Source of the DNA: Clostridium algoriphilum
GTDB taxonomy: Bacteria; Bacillota; Clostridia; Clostridiales; Clostridiaceae
Assembly (NCBI RefSeq): GCF_020443705.1
Contig: NZ_JAIZZK010000033.1
Coordinates: 1-41,548, forward strand
DNA: 41,548 nt
Reading direction: 5' to 3'
Position numbers and translations under genes: made by a program. Shown here in pieces: positions 33,811 to 41,548 of the stretch. Each line of letters begins with the position of its first letter. Position 1 is the stretch's first letter. The notes beneath the pieces were generated by a model. That model made no database searches, was not told the DNA's origin, and saw only the letters and a program-made list of their open reading frames with translations.

Positions 33811-34599
33811 ATGGTTCCAGAATGGCTTTCAGAAAAAGATAATTACATTCCAAAGGAAGAAAAAAACTTATACATTGAAAAAAGTATTTTTTCTTTAATT
33901 AAAATAATTTCGATAATCAGGGAAAATAAAAATCAAGATAAATTAATTTATTCAATAAATCCATCCTTAAAGGTTGCAAGTATTATATTAATGATACTGT
34001 GTGTATCTATTTCAAGAAGTTTCATATACCTATTAATAATAGATATATATGTGTTAATTAATCTTTTTCTTATAGAAAAGAAATCAAGTAAAAGGATATT
34101 GTTTAAAAGTTTTATCTTTCCTTTAATAACTTTAATAACATTAATACCATCTATGATTCATGGAAATATATATAATAGTTTATTGATTTCCCAAAAATTA
34201 ATTATAACTATATTGCTTATGAATCTATTATCTCATACTACTAAATGGAGTGAAATTAGCAAGTCATTAAAATTACTATTTATACCAGATATATTTATAT
34301 GGATTATGGATTTAACCATAAAATATATTGTTCTGCTAGGCGAACATTCTATTAACCTGTTACATGCATTAAAACTTAGGTCAATTGGTATAACTCCTAA
34401 TAAATATAATTCTCTCACAAGAATTATGGGAAACTTATTCATAAAGTCTTATAAAATGAGTGAAGAGATATTCCATGCTATGGAATGTAGGGGCTTTGTA
34501 GGAGAATATACTACAAAAGCAAATTTAAAATTAAAGAAAATAGACTATGTATATTTTATAATAAATATAGTCTTGGTTAGTTTATTTATATACTTATAA
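33811..34599 (+). CDS. ECF transporter transmembrane component (CbiQ/NikQ-like)
   Basis: Membrane protein of 262 aa with about five hydrophobic segments. The coupling helix region reads ALKLRSIG (about 185-192), and a second motif, AMECRGFVGEY, follows (about 225-235). These are the two A-x-x-x-R-G-type motifs that contact the ATPase in T components. The ATG follows the previous stop without a gap, implying coupled translation. It forms the transport complex with the gene before it and the ATPase after it. Confidence 0.88.
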   Translation: MVPEWLSEKDNYIPKEEKNLYIEKSIFSLIKIISIIRENKNQDKLIYSINPSLKVASIILMILCVSISRSFIYLLIIDIYVLINLFLIEKKSSKRILFKSFIFPLITLITLIPSMIHGNIYNSLLISQKLIITILLMNLLSHTTKWSEISKSLKLLFIPDIFIWIMDLTIKYIVLLGEHSINLLHALKLRSIGITPNKYNSLTRIMGNLFIKSYKMSEEIFHAMECRGFVGEYTTKANLKLKKIDYVYFIINIVLVSLFIYL

Positions 34600-34634
34600 T
34601 AAAAGTATATCTAAAAAATTAAGGAGAATTATTG

Positions 34635-35360
34635 ATGATAAAATTAGAGAATAATTCATTTACATACAAGAATAAAGTAGCTCTTGACAATGTAAATGTC
34701 CATATAAAAGAAGGGGAATCTATAGCTATTATAGGTCCAAATGGAAGCGGAAAGTCAACTTTTTTAAAACTATTAAATGCCATTATTTTTTCAAGCAAGG
34801 GAAAGTATACATTTGATAATACTGAAATAAATGAACATACATTAAAGGATACTAAGTTATTAAAACTATTTCATAAAAGATTAGGGTCTGTGTTTCAAAA
34901 TTCTGATGCGCAGCTATTTTGTTCTACTGTCTTTGAAGAACTGGCATTTGGACTTATGCAAATGGAATTACCAGAGGAAGCAGTAAATAAAAGAGTAAGA
35001 GATTGCCTTAATCTTCTTAATATAGATAAGTTAAAAGATGAACATCCATATAATTTAAGCGGAGGAGAAAAGAAGAGGGTTGCAATTGCTAGTGTTTTAG
35101 CTATGAATCCAGAAGTAATAACTTTAGATGAGCCCATGAATGGGATAGATCCAAAAGGGAAAAGATTTTTAAAAGAATTATTAATTGATCTAAATAAATG
35201 CGGCAAAACTATAATTTGTGCAACTCATGATTTTGAATATATACAAGGTGTTTTTGATAGAGCTATAGTATTTTCAGAAGATCATAAAATAATAAGAGAC
35301 GATAAATATGAAAATATCATGAATGATCAAGATTTTTTAAGAAAATATAACATTATATAA
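34635..35360 (+). CDS. ECF transporter ATPase (CbiO/NikO-like)
   Basis: ATPase of 241 aa. Walker A is GPNGSGKST, the Q-loop lies in LGSVFQNSDAQLF, the signature is LSGGEKKRVA, Walker B is VITLDEPMNGID, and the H-loop is ATHDFEYI. VFQNSDAQLF is typical of the CbiO/EcfA group. An upstream in-frame TTG at 34632 is only 5 bases from AAGGAG; ATG at 34635 is better placed. It powers the nickel importer and is the third gene of the operon, 58 bases before larC. Confidence 0.92.
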   Translation: MIKLENNSFTYKNKVALDNVNVHIKEGESIAIIGPNGSGKSTFLKLLNAIIFSSKGKYTFDNTEINEHTLKDTKLLKLFHKRLGSVFQNSDAQLFCSTVFEELAFGLMQMELPEEAVNKRVRDCLNLLNIDKLKDEHPYNLSGGEKKRVAIASVLAMNPEVITLDEPMNGIDPKGKRFLKELLIDLNKCGKTIICATHDFEYIQGVFDRAIVFSEDHKIIRDDKYENIMNDQDFLRKYNII

Positions 35361-35418
35361 TTTTAAACATTGGACAAGATATCATTTAAAATTTAAACAG
35401 TTAGAAGGAGTGATAAAC

Positions 35419-36642
35419 ATGAAGATTTTATATTACGACTGTTTTTGTGGAATAAGTGGCGATATGAATTTAGCGGCACTAATAGATTTAGGAGTTCCTA
35501 AAGAATATTTAATACAAGAACTTTCAAAATTAAACTTAAATTCTGAATATGAAATAAAAATTGAAAAATCTAAGAAACTTGGAATAACAGGAACTAGGGT
35601 AGACGTCATATTAAAAGATAAATTAGATGATGAGATACATATTTCAGATAAAGATTTACATGGGCATAACCATAGTCACGAACATCATCATAGAAACTTG
35701 AAGGATATAGAGAAAATAATAAATTCAAATGATTTAAGTGATAAGGTTAAAAAACTTAGTATAGATATGTTTATGAAGGTTGCAGAGGCAGAAGCAAAGA
35801 TTCATGGAAAACCATTATATGAAGTACATTTTCATGAGGTAGGAGCAATTGATTCAATTGTAGATATGGTAGGGGGGGCTATTTGTTTAGACTATCTAAA
35901 AGTTGATAAAATTATTGCATCTCCAGTTCAAGTTGGAGGAGGATTTGTTAAATGTGCTCATGGTCTTATGCCAGTACCAGCTCCTGCAACAGTAGAAATC
36001 TTAAAGAATATTCCTGTAAATGCTGGAATAGTAAAATTTGAAACGACCACTCCTACTGGCGCAGCAATACTCGCGACAAATGTTGAAGAATTTACTCAAA
36101 ATCTTGATTTTTCAATTAAGAAGATAGCATATGGAATAGGTCATAGAGATTTAGAAATTCCAAATGTCTTAAGAGTATATTTAGGTGAGAAGGAAAGTTC
36201 TGAAAAAGTAGGAGAGCATTATATACTTGAAACTAATATAGATGATATGAATCCAGAACTTTATGGATATGTAGAAGAAAAACTTTTTGAAGTAGGATCC
36301 TTAGACGTATTTAAAACACCTATATTTATGAAAAAGGGAAGACCTGGGATAAAATTAAGTGTGTTAACTAATGAAAAAGTTGAACAGGATGCTTTAGATG
36401 TTATTTTTGAAGAAACTACATCGATTGGTGTTAGAAAATATAAAGTTGAAAAAATAATGCTTAATAGAGATTTTTCAAAAGTAAAAACAGAGTATGGAGA
36501 TATTACAATAAAGAAATCTTATTATAAAGGGAAGCTAGTCAAATATAAACCAGAATACGAAGAATGTAAGACTATAGCAAAAGAAAAAAATATATCTATA
36601 GATAAGGTATATAAGGCAGTTTATAAACAAGATATAAATTAA
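35419..36642 (+). CDS. larC: Nickel pincer cofactor biosynthesis protein LarC
   Basis: Protein of 407 aa that inserts nickel into the pyridinium dithio-mononucleotide, using CTP in studied homologues. The N-terminal block is ILYYDCFCGISGDMNLAALI. A His-rich loop, HGHNHSHEHHH (about 78-88), probably binds nickel. HEVGAIDSIVDMVG and ETTTPTGAAIL follow, then the C-terminal LarC2 half (ETNIDDMNPELYGYV, FMKKGRPGIKLSVLT). In Lactobacillus plantarum LarC is made by programmed frameshifting from larC1/larC2; here it is one continuous frame. ATG at 35419 is preferred over a GTG at 35410 that overlaps AAGGAG. Confidence 0.95.
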   Translation: MKILYYDCFCGISGDMNLAALIDLGVPKEYLIQELSKLNLNSEYEIKIEKSKKLGITGTRVDVILKDKLDDEIHISDKDLHGHNHSHEHHHRNLKDIEKIINSNDLSDKVKKLSIDMFMKVAEAEAKIHGKPLYEVHFHEVGAIDSIVDMVGGAICLDYLKVDKIIASPVQVGGGFVKCAHGLMPVPAPATVEILKNIPVNAGIVKFETTTPTGAAILATNVEEFTQNLDFSIKKIAYGIGHRDLEIPNVLRVYLGEKESSEKVGEHYILETNIDDMNPELYGYVEEKLFEVGSLDVFKTPIFMKKGRPGIKLSVLTNEKVEQDALDVIFEETTSIGVRKYKVEKIMLNRDFSKVKTEYGDITIKKSYYKGKLVKYKPEYEECKTIAKEKNISIDKVYKAVYKQDIN

Positions 36643-36676
36643 AATTATGTATTATGAGTGAGAGGTGGAAAGATAA

Positions 36677-37501
36677 ATGATAAACAATGAAAAGTATAAT
36701 GAATTAATAAAATATATTAAAAGTTTAGGAAAAGTAGTTTTAGCATTTTCAGGTGGAGTAGATAGTACTTTTTTGCTTGGAGTAGCTAAAGAAGCTCTTG
36801 GGGATAATGTAAAAGCAGTAACAATTATGTCTCCATATATTCCAAAGTGGGAAATAGCAGAAGCAAAGGAATTAGCTAAAAAATTAGGAGTGCAGCATGA
36901 AATTATTGAAGCTCCAATTATTGATTCAATAAAATTTAATCCAGAAGATAGATGTTATCATTGTAAAACTGCAGTGTTTGGTATGATATTAGCTATTGCG
37001 AAGGAGCAAGATTATAACTGTGTAATAGATGGAACTAACTTTGATGATATAAGTGATTATAGACCAGGTCTTAAAGCATTAAAGGAATTAGAAATAAAAA
37101 GCCCACTTTTAGAATGCAAAGTAGCTAAAGCAGAAATAAGAGCTTTTTCCAAAGAATTAGGACTTAATACTTGGGATAAGCCAGCATACGCTTGTCTTTT
37201 AACACGAATACCTTATGGAAATGAATTAAAAGTAGAAGATTTTGAGAAAATCGAAAATGCAGAAAAATATATGATGAGCATAGGGTTTAGAGCTGTTAGA
37301 GTAAGATGTCATGGAGATTTAGCAAGAGTTGAAGTAAGCAAAAATGACAGAAGTAAATTATTTGATGAAGAGCTTTTAGACATCATTGCTAAAAAGATAA
37401 AAGAATGCGGATTTAAGTATGTAACATTAGACATGCAAGGATATAGAGTAGGGAGCTTCAATGAAACTATAATTAAAAACTCAAATGCGCAAAACAAATA
37501 A
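36677..37501 (+). CDS. larE: Sacrificial sulfur transferase LarE
   Basis: ATP-dependent PP-loop enzyme of 274 aa. SGGVDS (25-30) binds ATP. RCYHCK (92-97) and KPAYACLLTR (168-177) are typical; Cys173 would correspond to the sacrificial cysteine of L. plantarum LarE, which gives up its sulfur and becomes dehydroalanine. In some homologues extra cysteines bind a [4Fe-4S] cluster; Cys93 and Cys96 here may do so. It acts between LarB and LarC in cofactor synthesis. AGGTGGAAAG precedes the ATG. Confidence 0.95.
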   Translation: MINNEKYNELIKYIKSLGKVVLAFSGGVDSTFLLGVAKEALGDNVKAVTIMSPYIPKWEIAEAKELAKKLGVQHEIIEAPIIDSIKFNPEDRCYHCKTAVFGMILAIAKEQDYNCVIDGTNFDDISDYRPGLKALKELEIKSPLLECKVAKAEIRAFSKELGLNTWDKPAYACLLTRIPYGNELKVEDFEKIENAEKYMMSIGFRAVRVRCHGDLARVEVSKNDRSKLFDEELLDIIAKKIKECGFKYVTLDMQGYRVGSFNETIIKNSNAQNK

Positions 37502-37534
37502 AAAATAAACAAAAATCTTAGGAGGATAAAGTTA

Positions 37535-38281
37535 GTGAATAAAGAAGAAATTAGAGCTTTATTGAAAGGTGTTAAAGATAATAAAATAAATTTAGAAGAG
37601 GCTCTTGAAAGTTTAGAAGATTTACCTTTTAAAGATTTAGGTTTTGCTAAAATAGATAATCAAAGAGAAATTAGAGTTGGTTATCCGGAAGTAATATATT
37701 GTGAAGGAAAGAGCGTAGATCAAGTTAGAGATATTGTTAAATATATGATCACAAAAAATAACAATATATTAGGAACTAGAGCTAACGAGGAAATGTATAA
37801 TGCAGTAAAAGAAATATGCATCGACGCAGAATATAATAAACTTGGACGAACAATAACTATTAATAGAAAGGGAGAACCCCTTACAGAGAGTTATATAGCG
37901 ATTGTTGCAGCAGGTACTTCTGACTTACCTGTTGTAGAAGAAGCATTTGAAACTGCTAGAATATTAGGAAATAAAACTATCAAAATAATAGATGTAGGTG
38001 TTGCAGGTATACATAGGCTTTTTTCAAAATTAGATGTTATTAGAGGCGCAAAAGTTGTTATAGTGATTGCTGGAATGGAAGGAGCTTTAGCTAGCGTTGT
38101 GGGAGGACTTGTAGATAAACCTGTAATTGCAGTTCCAACTAGTGTTGGATATGGAGCAAGCTTTGGTGGGATTTCAGCTTTACTGTCAATGTTAAATAGT
38201 TGCGCCAGCGGTGTAAGTGTAGTAAATATAGATAATGGATTTGGTGCAGCGTATAATGCTAGCATAATTAATAAGCTATGA
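37535..38281 (+). CDS. larB: Nickel pincer cofactor biosynthesis protein LarB
   Basis: Protein of 248 aa starting at GTG with AGGAGG 9 bases upstream. LarB carboxylates nicotinic acid adenine dinucleotide at C5 and hydrolyses it, the first step of the pathway. The N-terminal half (EALESLEDLPFKDLGFAKID) precedes a PurE-like domain with AGTSDLPVVEEAFETA, GMEGALASVVGGL and PTSVGYGASFGGISALLSML, ending in NIDNGFGAA. The order C-E-B with nickel transporter genes is a known type of lar cluster. No larA (the racemase itself) is in the window. Confidence 0.95.
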   Translation: MNKEEIRALLKGVKDNKINLEEALESLEDLPFKDLGFAKIDNQREIRVGYPEVIYCEGKSVDQVRDIVKYMITKNNNILGTRANEEMYNAVKEICIDAEYNKLGRTITINRKGEPLTESYIAIVAAGTSDLPVVEEAFETARILGNKTIKIIDVGVAGIHRLFSKLDVIRGAKVVIVIAGMEGALASVVGGLVDKPVIAVPTSVGYGASFGGISALLSMLNSCASGVSVVNIDNGFGAAYNASIINKL

Positions 38282-38363
38282 GTTAAATATGATTCATATT
38301 GCATTCGCTTATTTGAATGAAGAGGGAAAGAATATAAAATAGAAATATTTGGAGGTCGTAAAA

Positions 38364-39488
38364 ATGGAAAACAGTGCAAAAAAATTAGGATTTGGATTTA
38401 TGAGACTGCCACTTATAAGCCCGGAAGATCAGAAAAGTGTTGATTATGATCAGTTAAAAAAGATGGTAGATATCTTTATGGAAAGAGGATTTACTTATTT
38501 TGATACAGCATATCTGTATCACTCATTTATCAGTGAGAATGTATTACAGGAAGTTTTGGTTAAGAGATATCCTAGAGATTCCTTCACGGTTGCTACTAAG
38601 ATGCCAATGTTCATGGTAAAAACAGAAGATGATTTGGAGCGCTTATTTAATGAGCAGCTTACAAAGTGTGGTGTAGAATATTTTGACTACTATCTGTTAC
38701 ATAATATTGCAGGACAGTCCTATGATCTTGCGGAAAAAGTCCATGCGTTTGAATTTATTCAGAAGAAAAAAGAAGAAGGAAAGATCAAAAATATCGGATT
38801 TTCCATGCATGATTCCGCAGATCATTTAGATAGAATAGTGACAAATCATCCGGAAGTAGATTTTGTTCAGATTCAGTTGAATTATCTCGACTGGGAAAAT
38901 CAGGGTATCCAGTCAAAGAAATGTTATGAAGTAGCAAAGTTACATGGTAAGCCAGTAATCGTAATGGAACCAGTGAAAGGAGGTACTCTGGCAAATGTGC
39001 CTGACGTAGCAGCAGAAATTATGAAAGGATATCATCCAGATATGTCTATACCTTCCTGGGCTATCCGTTTTGCAGCGAGCCTTGACAATGTCATGATTGT
39101 ATTAAGCGGAATGTCAAACATGGACCAGCTTTTAGATAATACCGGATATATGCAGGATCTCAAACCATTGGATGAGAAAGAGCATGAAGTTGTAAACCAG
39201 GTTGTTGATATCGTTAATGAATCTATTTCCATTCCTTGTACGGCATGTCGCTACTGTGTAGATGGATGCCCAAAGAAGATTGCAAATCCTGATTATTTCG
39301 CATTGTATAATGCTGAAAAACAGGATACAAAGGGAGGATTTAAATCTCAAAGTATCTATTACACGAGCCTGACAGAGCGTAACGGAAAAGCTTCTGACTG
39401 TATTAAGTGTGGAAAATGCGAAAAGATATGTCCACAGCATCTGCCAATCACAGATTACCTAGAAGATGTCCAAGGCATGTTTGAATAA
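38364..39488 (+). CDS. Aldo/keto reductase-family protein with C-terminal ferredoxin domain
   Basis: Protein of 374 aa from ATG at 38364 with TTGGAGG about 10 bases upstream (an in-frame TTG at 38349 lies inside that site). The barrel shows the AKR tetrad pattern: FDTAYLYH (Asp, Tyr), VATKMP (Lys) and YLLHNI (His). The C-terminus has [12 protein letters not shown] and [12 protein letters not shown], both CxxCxxCxxxCP, indicating two [4Fe-4S] clusters. It is the intact relative of the pseudogene at 31480. It lies 82 bases after larB with no promoter seen, so it may be read from the lar operon, but its base composition is foreign to that operon. A terminator follows. Confidence 0.9.
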   Translation: MENSAKKLGFGFMRLPLISPEDQKSVDYDQLKKMVDIFMERGFTYFDTAYLYHSFISENVLQEVLVKRYPRDSFTVATKMPMFMVKTEDDLERLFNEQLTKCGVEYFDYYLLHNIAGQSYDLAEKVHAFEFIQKKKEEGKIKNIGFSMHDSADHLDRIVTNHPEVDFVQIQLNYLDWENQGIQSKKCYEVAKLHGKPVIVMEPVKGGTLANVPDVAAEIMKGYHPDMSIPSWAIRFAASLDNVMIVLSGMSNMDQLLDNTGYMQDLKPLDEKEHEVVNQVVDIVNESISIPCTACRYCVDGCPKKIANPDYFALYNAEKQDTKGGFKSQSIYYTSLTERNGKASDCIKCGKCEKICPQHLPITDYLEDVQGMFE

Positions 39489-39534
39489 AATAATATGGTA
39501 TGCAAAAAGTAATTTAAAACAATTTTAACTTTTA

Positions 39535-39578
39535 AAACCCAGTAGATGGAATATGATTCTGATCTATTGGGTTTATTT
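39535..39578 (+). terminator. Terminator after the second AKR gene
   Basis: AAACCCAGTAGAT pairs with ATCTATTGGGTTT around a 14-base loop, followed by ATTTTAT. Confidence 0.75.
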
Positions 39579-40010
39579 TATCATATGATTTTTATCATTG
39601 CTATTCGTCTATTCTTTTACGCTTACGAATATTTCTGTTCTCAGCCCAAAATATTGACGATTTCACCAATGATAACAAGTATAATCCTAAAGAGAAAATT
39701 AGTCTGTTAAATAAATAATAAGGATGATTATTATTATGTAGTATTAAAGTAGAGAGAGGAGAGAATTTTGAAGAGAAATATGTGGGTTACCTTCTTCCTG
39801 AAACCAGCCTCTTCCTCCTGTAACTAACAGAATCTGACCACCTGCATGAAGGTAGCATAATAGACTTTTGTAGAGAAAATGATATTTATTCAGTATATAT
39901 ACATTGAATTATTGTATATTTATATGATTTGATACGTCTAGTTGTTATTTATAGCACTGAAGTTAAGTACAGATTCAACGTAAAAATGTATGTTGAGAGC
40001 TAAGATTAAC
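39579..40010. other. Intergenic region with gene remnants
   Basis: No intact gene is visible. A minus-strand open frame without a start (ending KSSIFWAENRNIRKRKRIDE at about 39609) may be a leftover. The radical SAM-like stub at 39768-39827 is described separately. The remainder up to the merR promoter is AT-rich without visible structure. Confidence 0.4.
39768..39827 (+). pseudogene. Possible N-terminal remnant of a radical SAM maturase
   Basis: TTG at 39768 with AGGAG 6 bases upstream opens 19 codons ending MWVTFFLKPASSSCN and a stop. The end closely resembles the start of anaerobic sulfatase-maturase-type radical SAM enzymes (IKPASSxCN followed by xxCxYC). The cluster-binding remainder is absent. 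It may instead be a chance short frame with a good ribosome site. Confidence 0.4.
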
Positions 40011-40068
40011 TTGACATGGTACTTTTAATATGCTATTTTTTAATAAAATATGTTAAAGTTAACTTTAA
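40011..40068 (+). promoter_or_regulatory. Promoter and operator C of the merR gene
   Basis: TTGACA (40011-40016) and TATTTT (40034-40039) have 17-bp spacing. Downstream, in the expected leader, lies the perfect 16-bp palindrome TTAAAGTTAACTTTAA (40053-40068), the same core as in promoters A and B. In this position a bound regulator would repress and not realign the promoter, suggesting autoregulation. Confidence 0.6.
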
Positions 40069-40095
40069 GTTATTGTAAAAAGGAGTGTGCCAAAC

Positions 40096-40515
40096 ATGAA
40101 ATATTCCATTGGAGGGGTTTCAAAAAAATTCAATCTATCAGCTTCAACTTTAAGATACTACGATAAGGAAGGTCTGTTTCCTAATTTGGAACGTTCAGAA
40201 TCCGGTATCCGCTCTTTTTCAGATATTGATCTCGGATCACTGAAAATTATTGAATGTCTAAAAAATACGGGAATGCCCATTAAAGATATTAAGGTATTCA
40301 TAGACTGGTGCGGACAGGGAGATGCAACATTGCGTGAACGCTATGAGATGTTTATTGAGAGAAAAATAATTATGGATGAACAGATAGCATCGTTGCAGAA
40401 AACACTTGAAGTCATAGATTATAAATGCTGGTACTACCAGACAGCTCTTGAGGCAGGTACAGAAAAGATACATGCAAAAGCAAATCAGCAGGGTACCGAA
40501 GAAGTAATATCTTAA
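40096..40515 (+). CDS. MerR-family transcriptional regulator
   Basis: Protein of 139 aa. The N-terminal winged helix is SIGGVSKKFNLSASTLRYYD, with EGLFPNLERSESGIRSFSDI after it. ECLKNTGMPIKDIKVFIDWC leads into a long dimerisation helix (about 80-120). It has no metal-binding cysteine set; Cys66 and Cys113 are single. It resembles the small AdhR/BltR-like regulators that control aldo/keto reductase and related genes. ATG at 40096 lies 10 bases from AGGAG; the GTG at 40087 is too close. The palindrome in its leader matches promoters A and B, so it is the likely regulator of the AKR gene at 28184 and of the lipoprotein region. Confidence 0.9.
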   Translation: MKYSIGGVSKKFNLSASTLRYYDKEGLFPNLERSESGIRSFSDIDLGSLKIIECLKNTGMPIKDIKVFIDWCGQGDATLRERYEMFIERKIIMDEQIASLQKTLEVIDYKCWYYQTALEAGTEKIHAKANQQGTEEVIS

Positions 40516-40526
40516 CCGATGTTTCT

Positions 40527-40567
40527 AATGATGGAGGCGGTCATATTGACGATGCCTCCATTAATTT
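40527..40567 (+). terminator. First hairpin after merR
   Basis: AATGATGGAGGC pairs with GCCTCCATTAATT around a 15-base loop, followed by TTTGT. Confidence 0.6.
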
Positions 40568-40593
40568 TGTCTATAATCCAATAATCCCATTCT

Positions 40594-40621
40594 ACGCAGC
40601 AATTTTTGCTGCGTTTTTTTT
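40594..40621 (+). terminator. Strong terminator between merR and promoter B
   Basis: ACGCAGCAA pairs perfectly with TTGCTGCGT around a 3-base loop, followed by eight T residues. Confidence 0.88.
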
Positions 40622-40632
40622 ATAAAAAGGAC

Positions 40633-40663
40633 TTGACTTAAAGTTAACTTTAAGTGCTATGCT
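40633..40663 (+). promoter_or_regulatory. MerR-type promoter/operator B (19-bp spacer)
   Basis: TTGACT (40633-40638) and TATGCT (40658-40663) are separated by 19 bp. They contain the perfect 18-bp palindrome CTTAAAGTTAACTTTAAG (40637-40654). It differs from site A at only two positions across the 31-bp promoter. It drives the region holding a cyclophilin-like remnant and the intact lipoprotein. Confidence 0.78.
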
Positions 40664-40740
40664 GATACAAACACAAGTAAATAAGTGTTTTAAAATGCAA
40701 TTAGGAAGGGTAAATGGTCTTTTGCCATTGGTTTTTATTT

Positions 40741-40806
40741 ATTGAATCTGGCATAGAAAAGCTTGTCGTTATGGATAAAAAATCTACTGTTACGATGAAA
40801 GAATAA
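40741..40806 (+). pseudogene. 3' remnant of a cyclophilin-like gene
   Basis: The frame reads IESGIEKLVVMDKKSTVTMK, then E and stop. It matches the end of the intact protein downstream (GSIESGIEFLKSLDGDFTVT). It lies directly between promoter B and the lipoprotein gene. The 5' part is missing; an upstream hairpin-like segment (AATGG...CCATT then TTTTTATTT, 40713-40739) marks the junction. Confidence 0.55.
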
Positions 40807-40837
40807 ATTGATTTGATGAAACAAGGAGGATATGAAA

Positions 40838-41413
40838 ATGAAAAGATTTTTGATCTCTTTCATTTCACTTTTGATGGCTTTATCACTTGTAGCTTGTAAG
40901 AGTAGCAAAATCTCAACAAGTGATATCCCATCCTCGCAGACTACTGGGGTTAATGAAAGTGAAACAATAAAAAACGGGTCAACTACAATTTCAGACAACA
41001 AGAATACTGAAATAAACAGCAATGAATCTTCCATTACGCACAAAGAAGAACCTGCAAAAGATGTCCGAATCCGGCTGATTTTTAACAATAAGGAAATTAT
41101 CGTGAAAATGAATGATAACGCCACAAGCTTAAATTTTGTTAAAAAGCTTCCAATGACATTGAGTTTTAAGGATTATGGAGGCACGGAGAAAATCAGTTAT
41201 CTCCCCCAAAAACTTTCTACTGAAGGTTCTCCATCAGGTTACGACCCTTCAGTTGGGGAGTTGGCATATTATGCTCCATGGGGCAACATATGTTTTTATT
41301 ATCGTGATTTCGGTTATTCGACTGGGCTGGTTCCATTGGGGAGCATTGAGTCTGGTATAGAATTCCTCAAATCACTTGATGGTGATTTCACAGTTACGAT
41401 TAAAAAGTATTAA
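40838..41413 (+). CDS. Lipoprotein with cyclophilin-like domain
   Basis: Protein of 191 aa from ATG at 40838, 8 bases after GGAGG; an ATG at 40832 is too close. The signal peptide ends in the lipobox LVAC, so Cys20 would be lipidated and the protein anchored outside the cell. A Ser/Thr/Asn-rich linker (about 21-70) leads to a cyclophilin-like fold (Cyclophil_like type): RIRLIFNNKEIIVKMNDNAT, KKLPMTLSFKDYGGTEKISY, ELAYYAPWGNICFYYRDFGY and GSIESGIEFL. The ligand and activity of this family are not known. It is read from MerR-type promoter B. The 135 bases after it show nothing. Confidence 0.85.
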   Translation: MKRFLISFISLLMALSLVACKSSKISTSDIPSSQTTGVNESETIKNGSTTISDNKNTEINSNESSITHKEEPAKDVRIRLIFNNKEIIVKMNDNATSLNFVKKLPMTLSFKDYGGTEKISYLPQKLSTEGSPSGYDPSVGELAYYAPWGNICFYYRDFGYSTGLVPLGSIESGIEFLKSLDGDFTVTIKKY

Positions 41414-41548
41414 TAAGGTCATATCCAAAGCAAAAACATGATAGTGTTAACTAACTTATGAAAAAACAGGAATGTAAATATTAGGGTTTTAATTGCACGT
41501 TGAAAAGTGAAAAAATACTTTGAAGAAATACAATGCAGTTTTGTTTGT

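Noticed and set aside
37891-38379. Minus-strand open frame of 162 codons over larB
   Set aside because: It is antisense to a clearly identified gene, with no ribosome site and no recognisable domain.
39609-39790. Minus-strand open frame ending KSSIFWAENRNIRKRKRIDE
   Set aside because: It has no start codon or ribosome site and overlaps the radical SAM-like stub; kept only as a possible remnant.
1-41548. tRNA or rRNA genes and CRISPR arrays
   Set aside because: No rRNA-like blocks, no tRNA cloverleaf signals and no regularly spaced repeats were seen by eye; a dedicated search would settle it.

Overview
The window is AT-rich Firmicutes DNA with strong GGAGG-type ribosome binding sites. It carries two sporulation operons in the order usual for Clostridium (spoIIAA-spoIIAB-sigF followed by spoVAC-spoVAD-spoVAE) and the sporulation gene yunB. 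Together with anaerobic features (AKR proteins ending in ferredoxin modules, a nickel-pincer-cofactor pathway, a remnant that looks like a radical SAM maturase), this points to an anaerobic spore-former of Clostridium sensu stricto or a close relative. I saw no rRNA, tRNA or CRISPR array.

Positions 1-15.65 kb look like core chromosome: the spoIIA operon behind a sigma-H-like promoter; the spoVA operon behind a sigma-G/F-like promoter; a leftward class A penicillin-binding protein; yunB; leftward hpt; an HflX GTPase with a JAMM-like N-terminal domain; a small unknown protein; a nucleotidyltransferase/MocR regulator/HEAT-repeat cluster; a YigZ-family protein; and yebC.

Positions 15.56-26.75 kb look like an integrated, decayed accessory block. 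The last 95 bp of yebC are repeated, about 95% identical, at 26.65-26.74 kb, and each copy is followed by the N-terminal stub of a tyrosine recombinase. Between the copies lie an IstB remnant, an acyltransferase, a 7TM-GGDEF protein, a SHOCT mini-protein, a ferritin-like/DUF5661/cytochrome b5 fusion, an MFS transporter, a two-gene ABC exporter with foreign-looking base composition, and an IS3-type end cut off at the repeat.

Positions 27.0-32.8 kb continue as a graveyard of gene pieces: a serine recombinase tail, a truncated helicase, a flavodoxin-like stub and an AKR pseudogene. Among them are intact genes for an AKR-ferredoxin protein, a DUF362 protein and an alpha/beta hydrolase. Five TTGACT promoters built around a dyad with long, MerR-type spacers (19 bp in four) recur in front of intact and broken genes here and at 40.6 kb. 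One MerR regulator, at 40.1 kb, has a matching palindrome in its own leader.

Positions 32.8-38.3 kb hold a compact AT-rich operon: an ECF-type nickel/cobalt transporter (CbiM/NikM-, CbiQ- and CbiO-like) followed by larC, larE and larB, which make the nickel-pincer nucleotide cofactor. The enzyme LarA is absent and no promoter is visible in front of the operon. The right end (38.3-41.5 kb) holds a second AKR-ferredoxin gene, the MerR regulator, a remnant of a cyclophilin-like gene and an intact cyclophilin-like lipoprotein.
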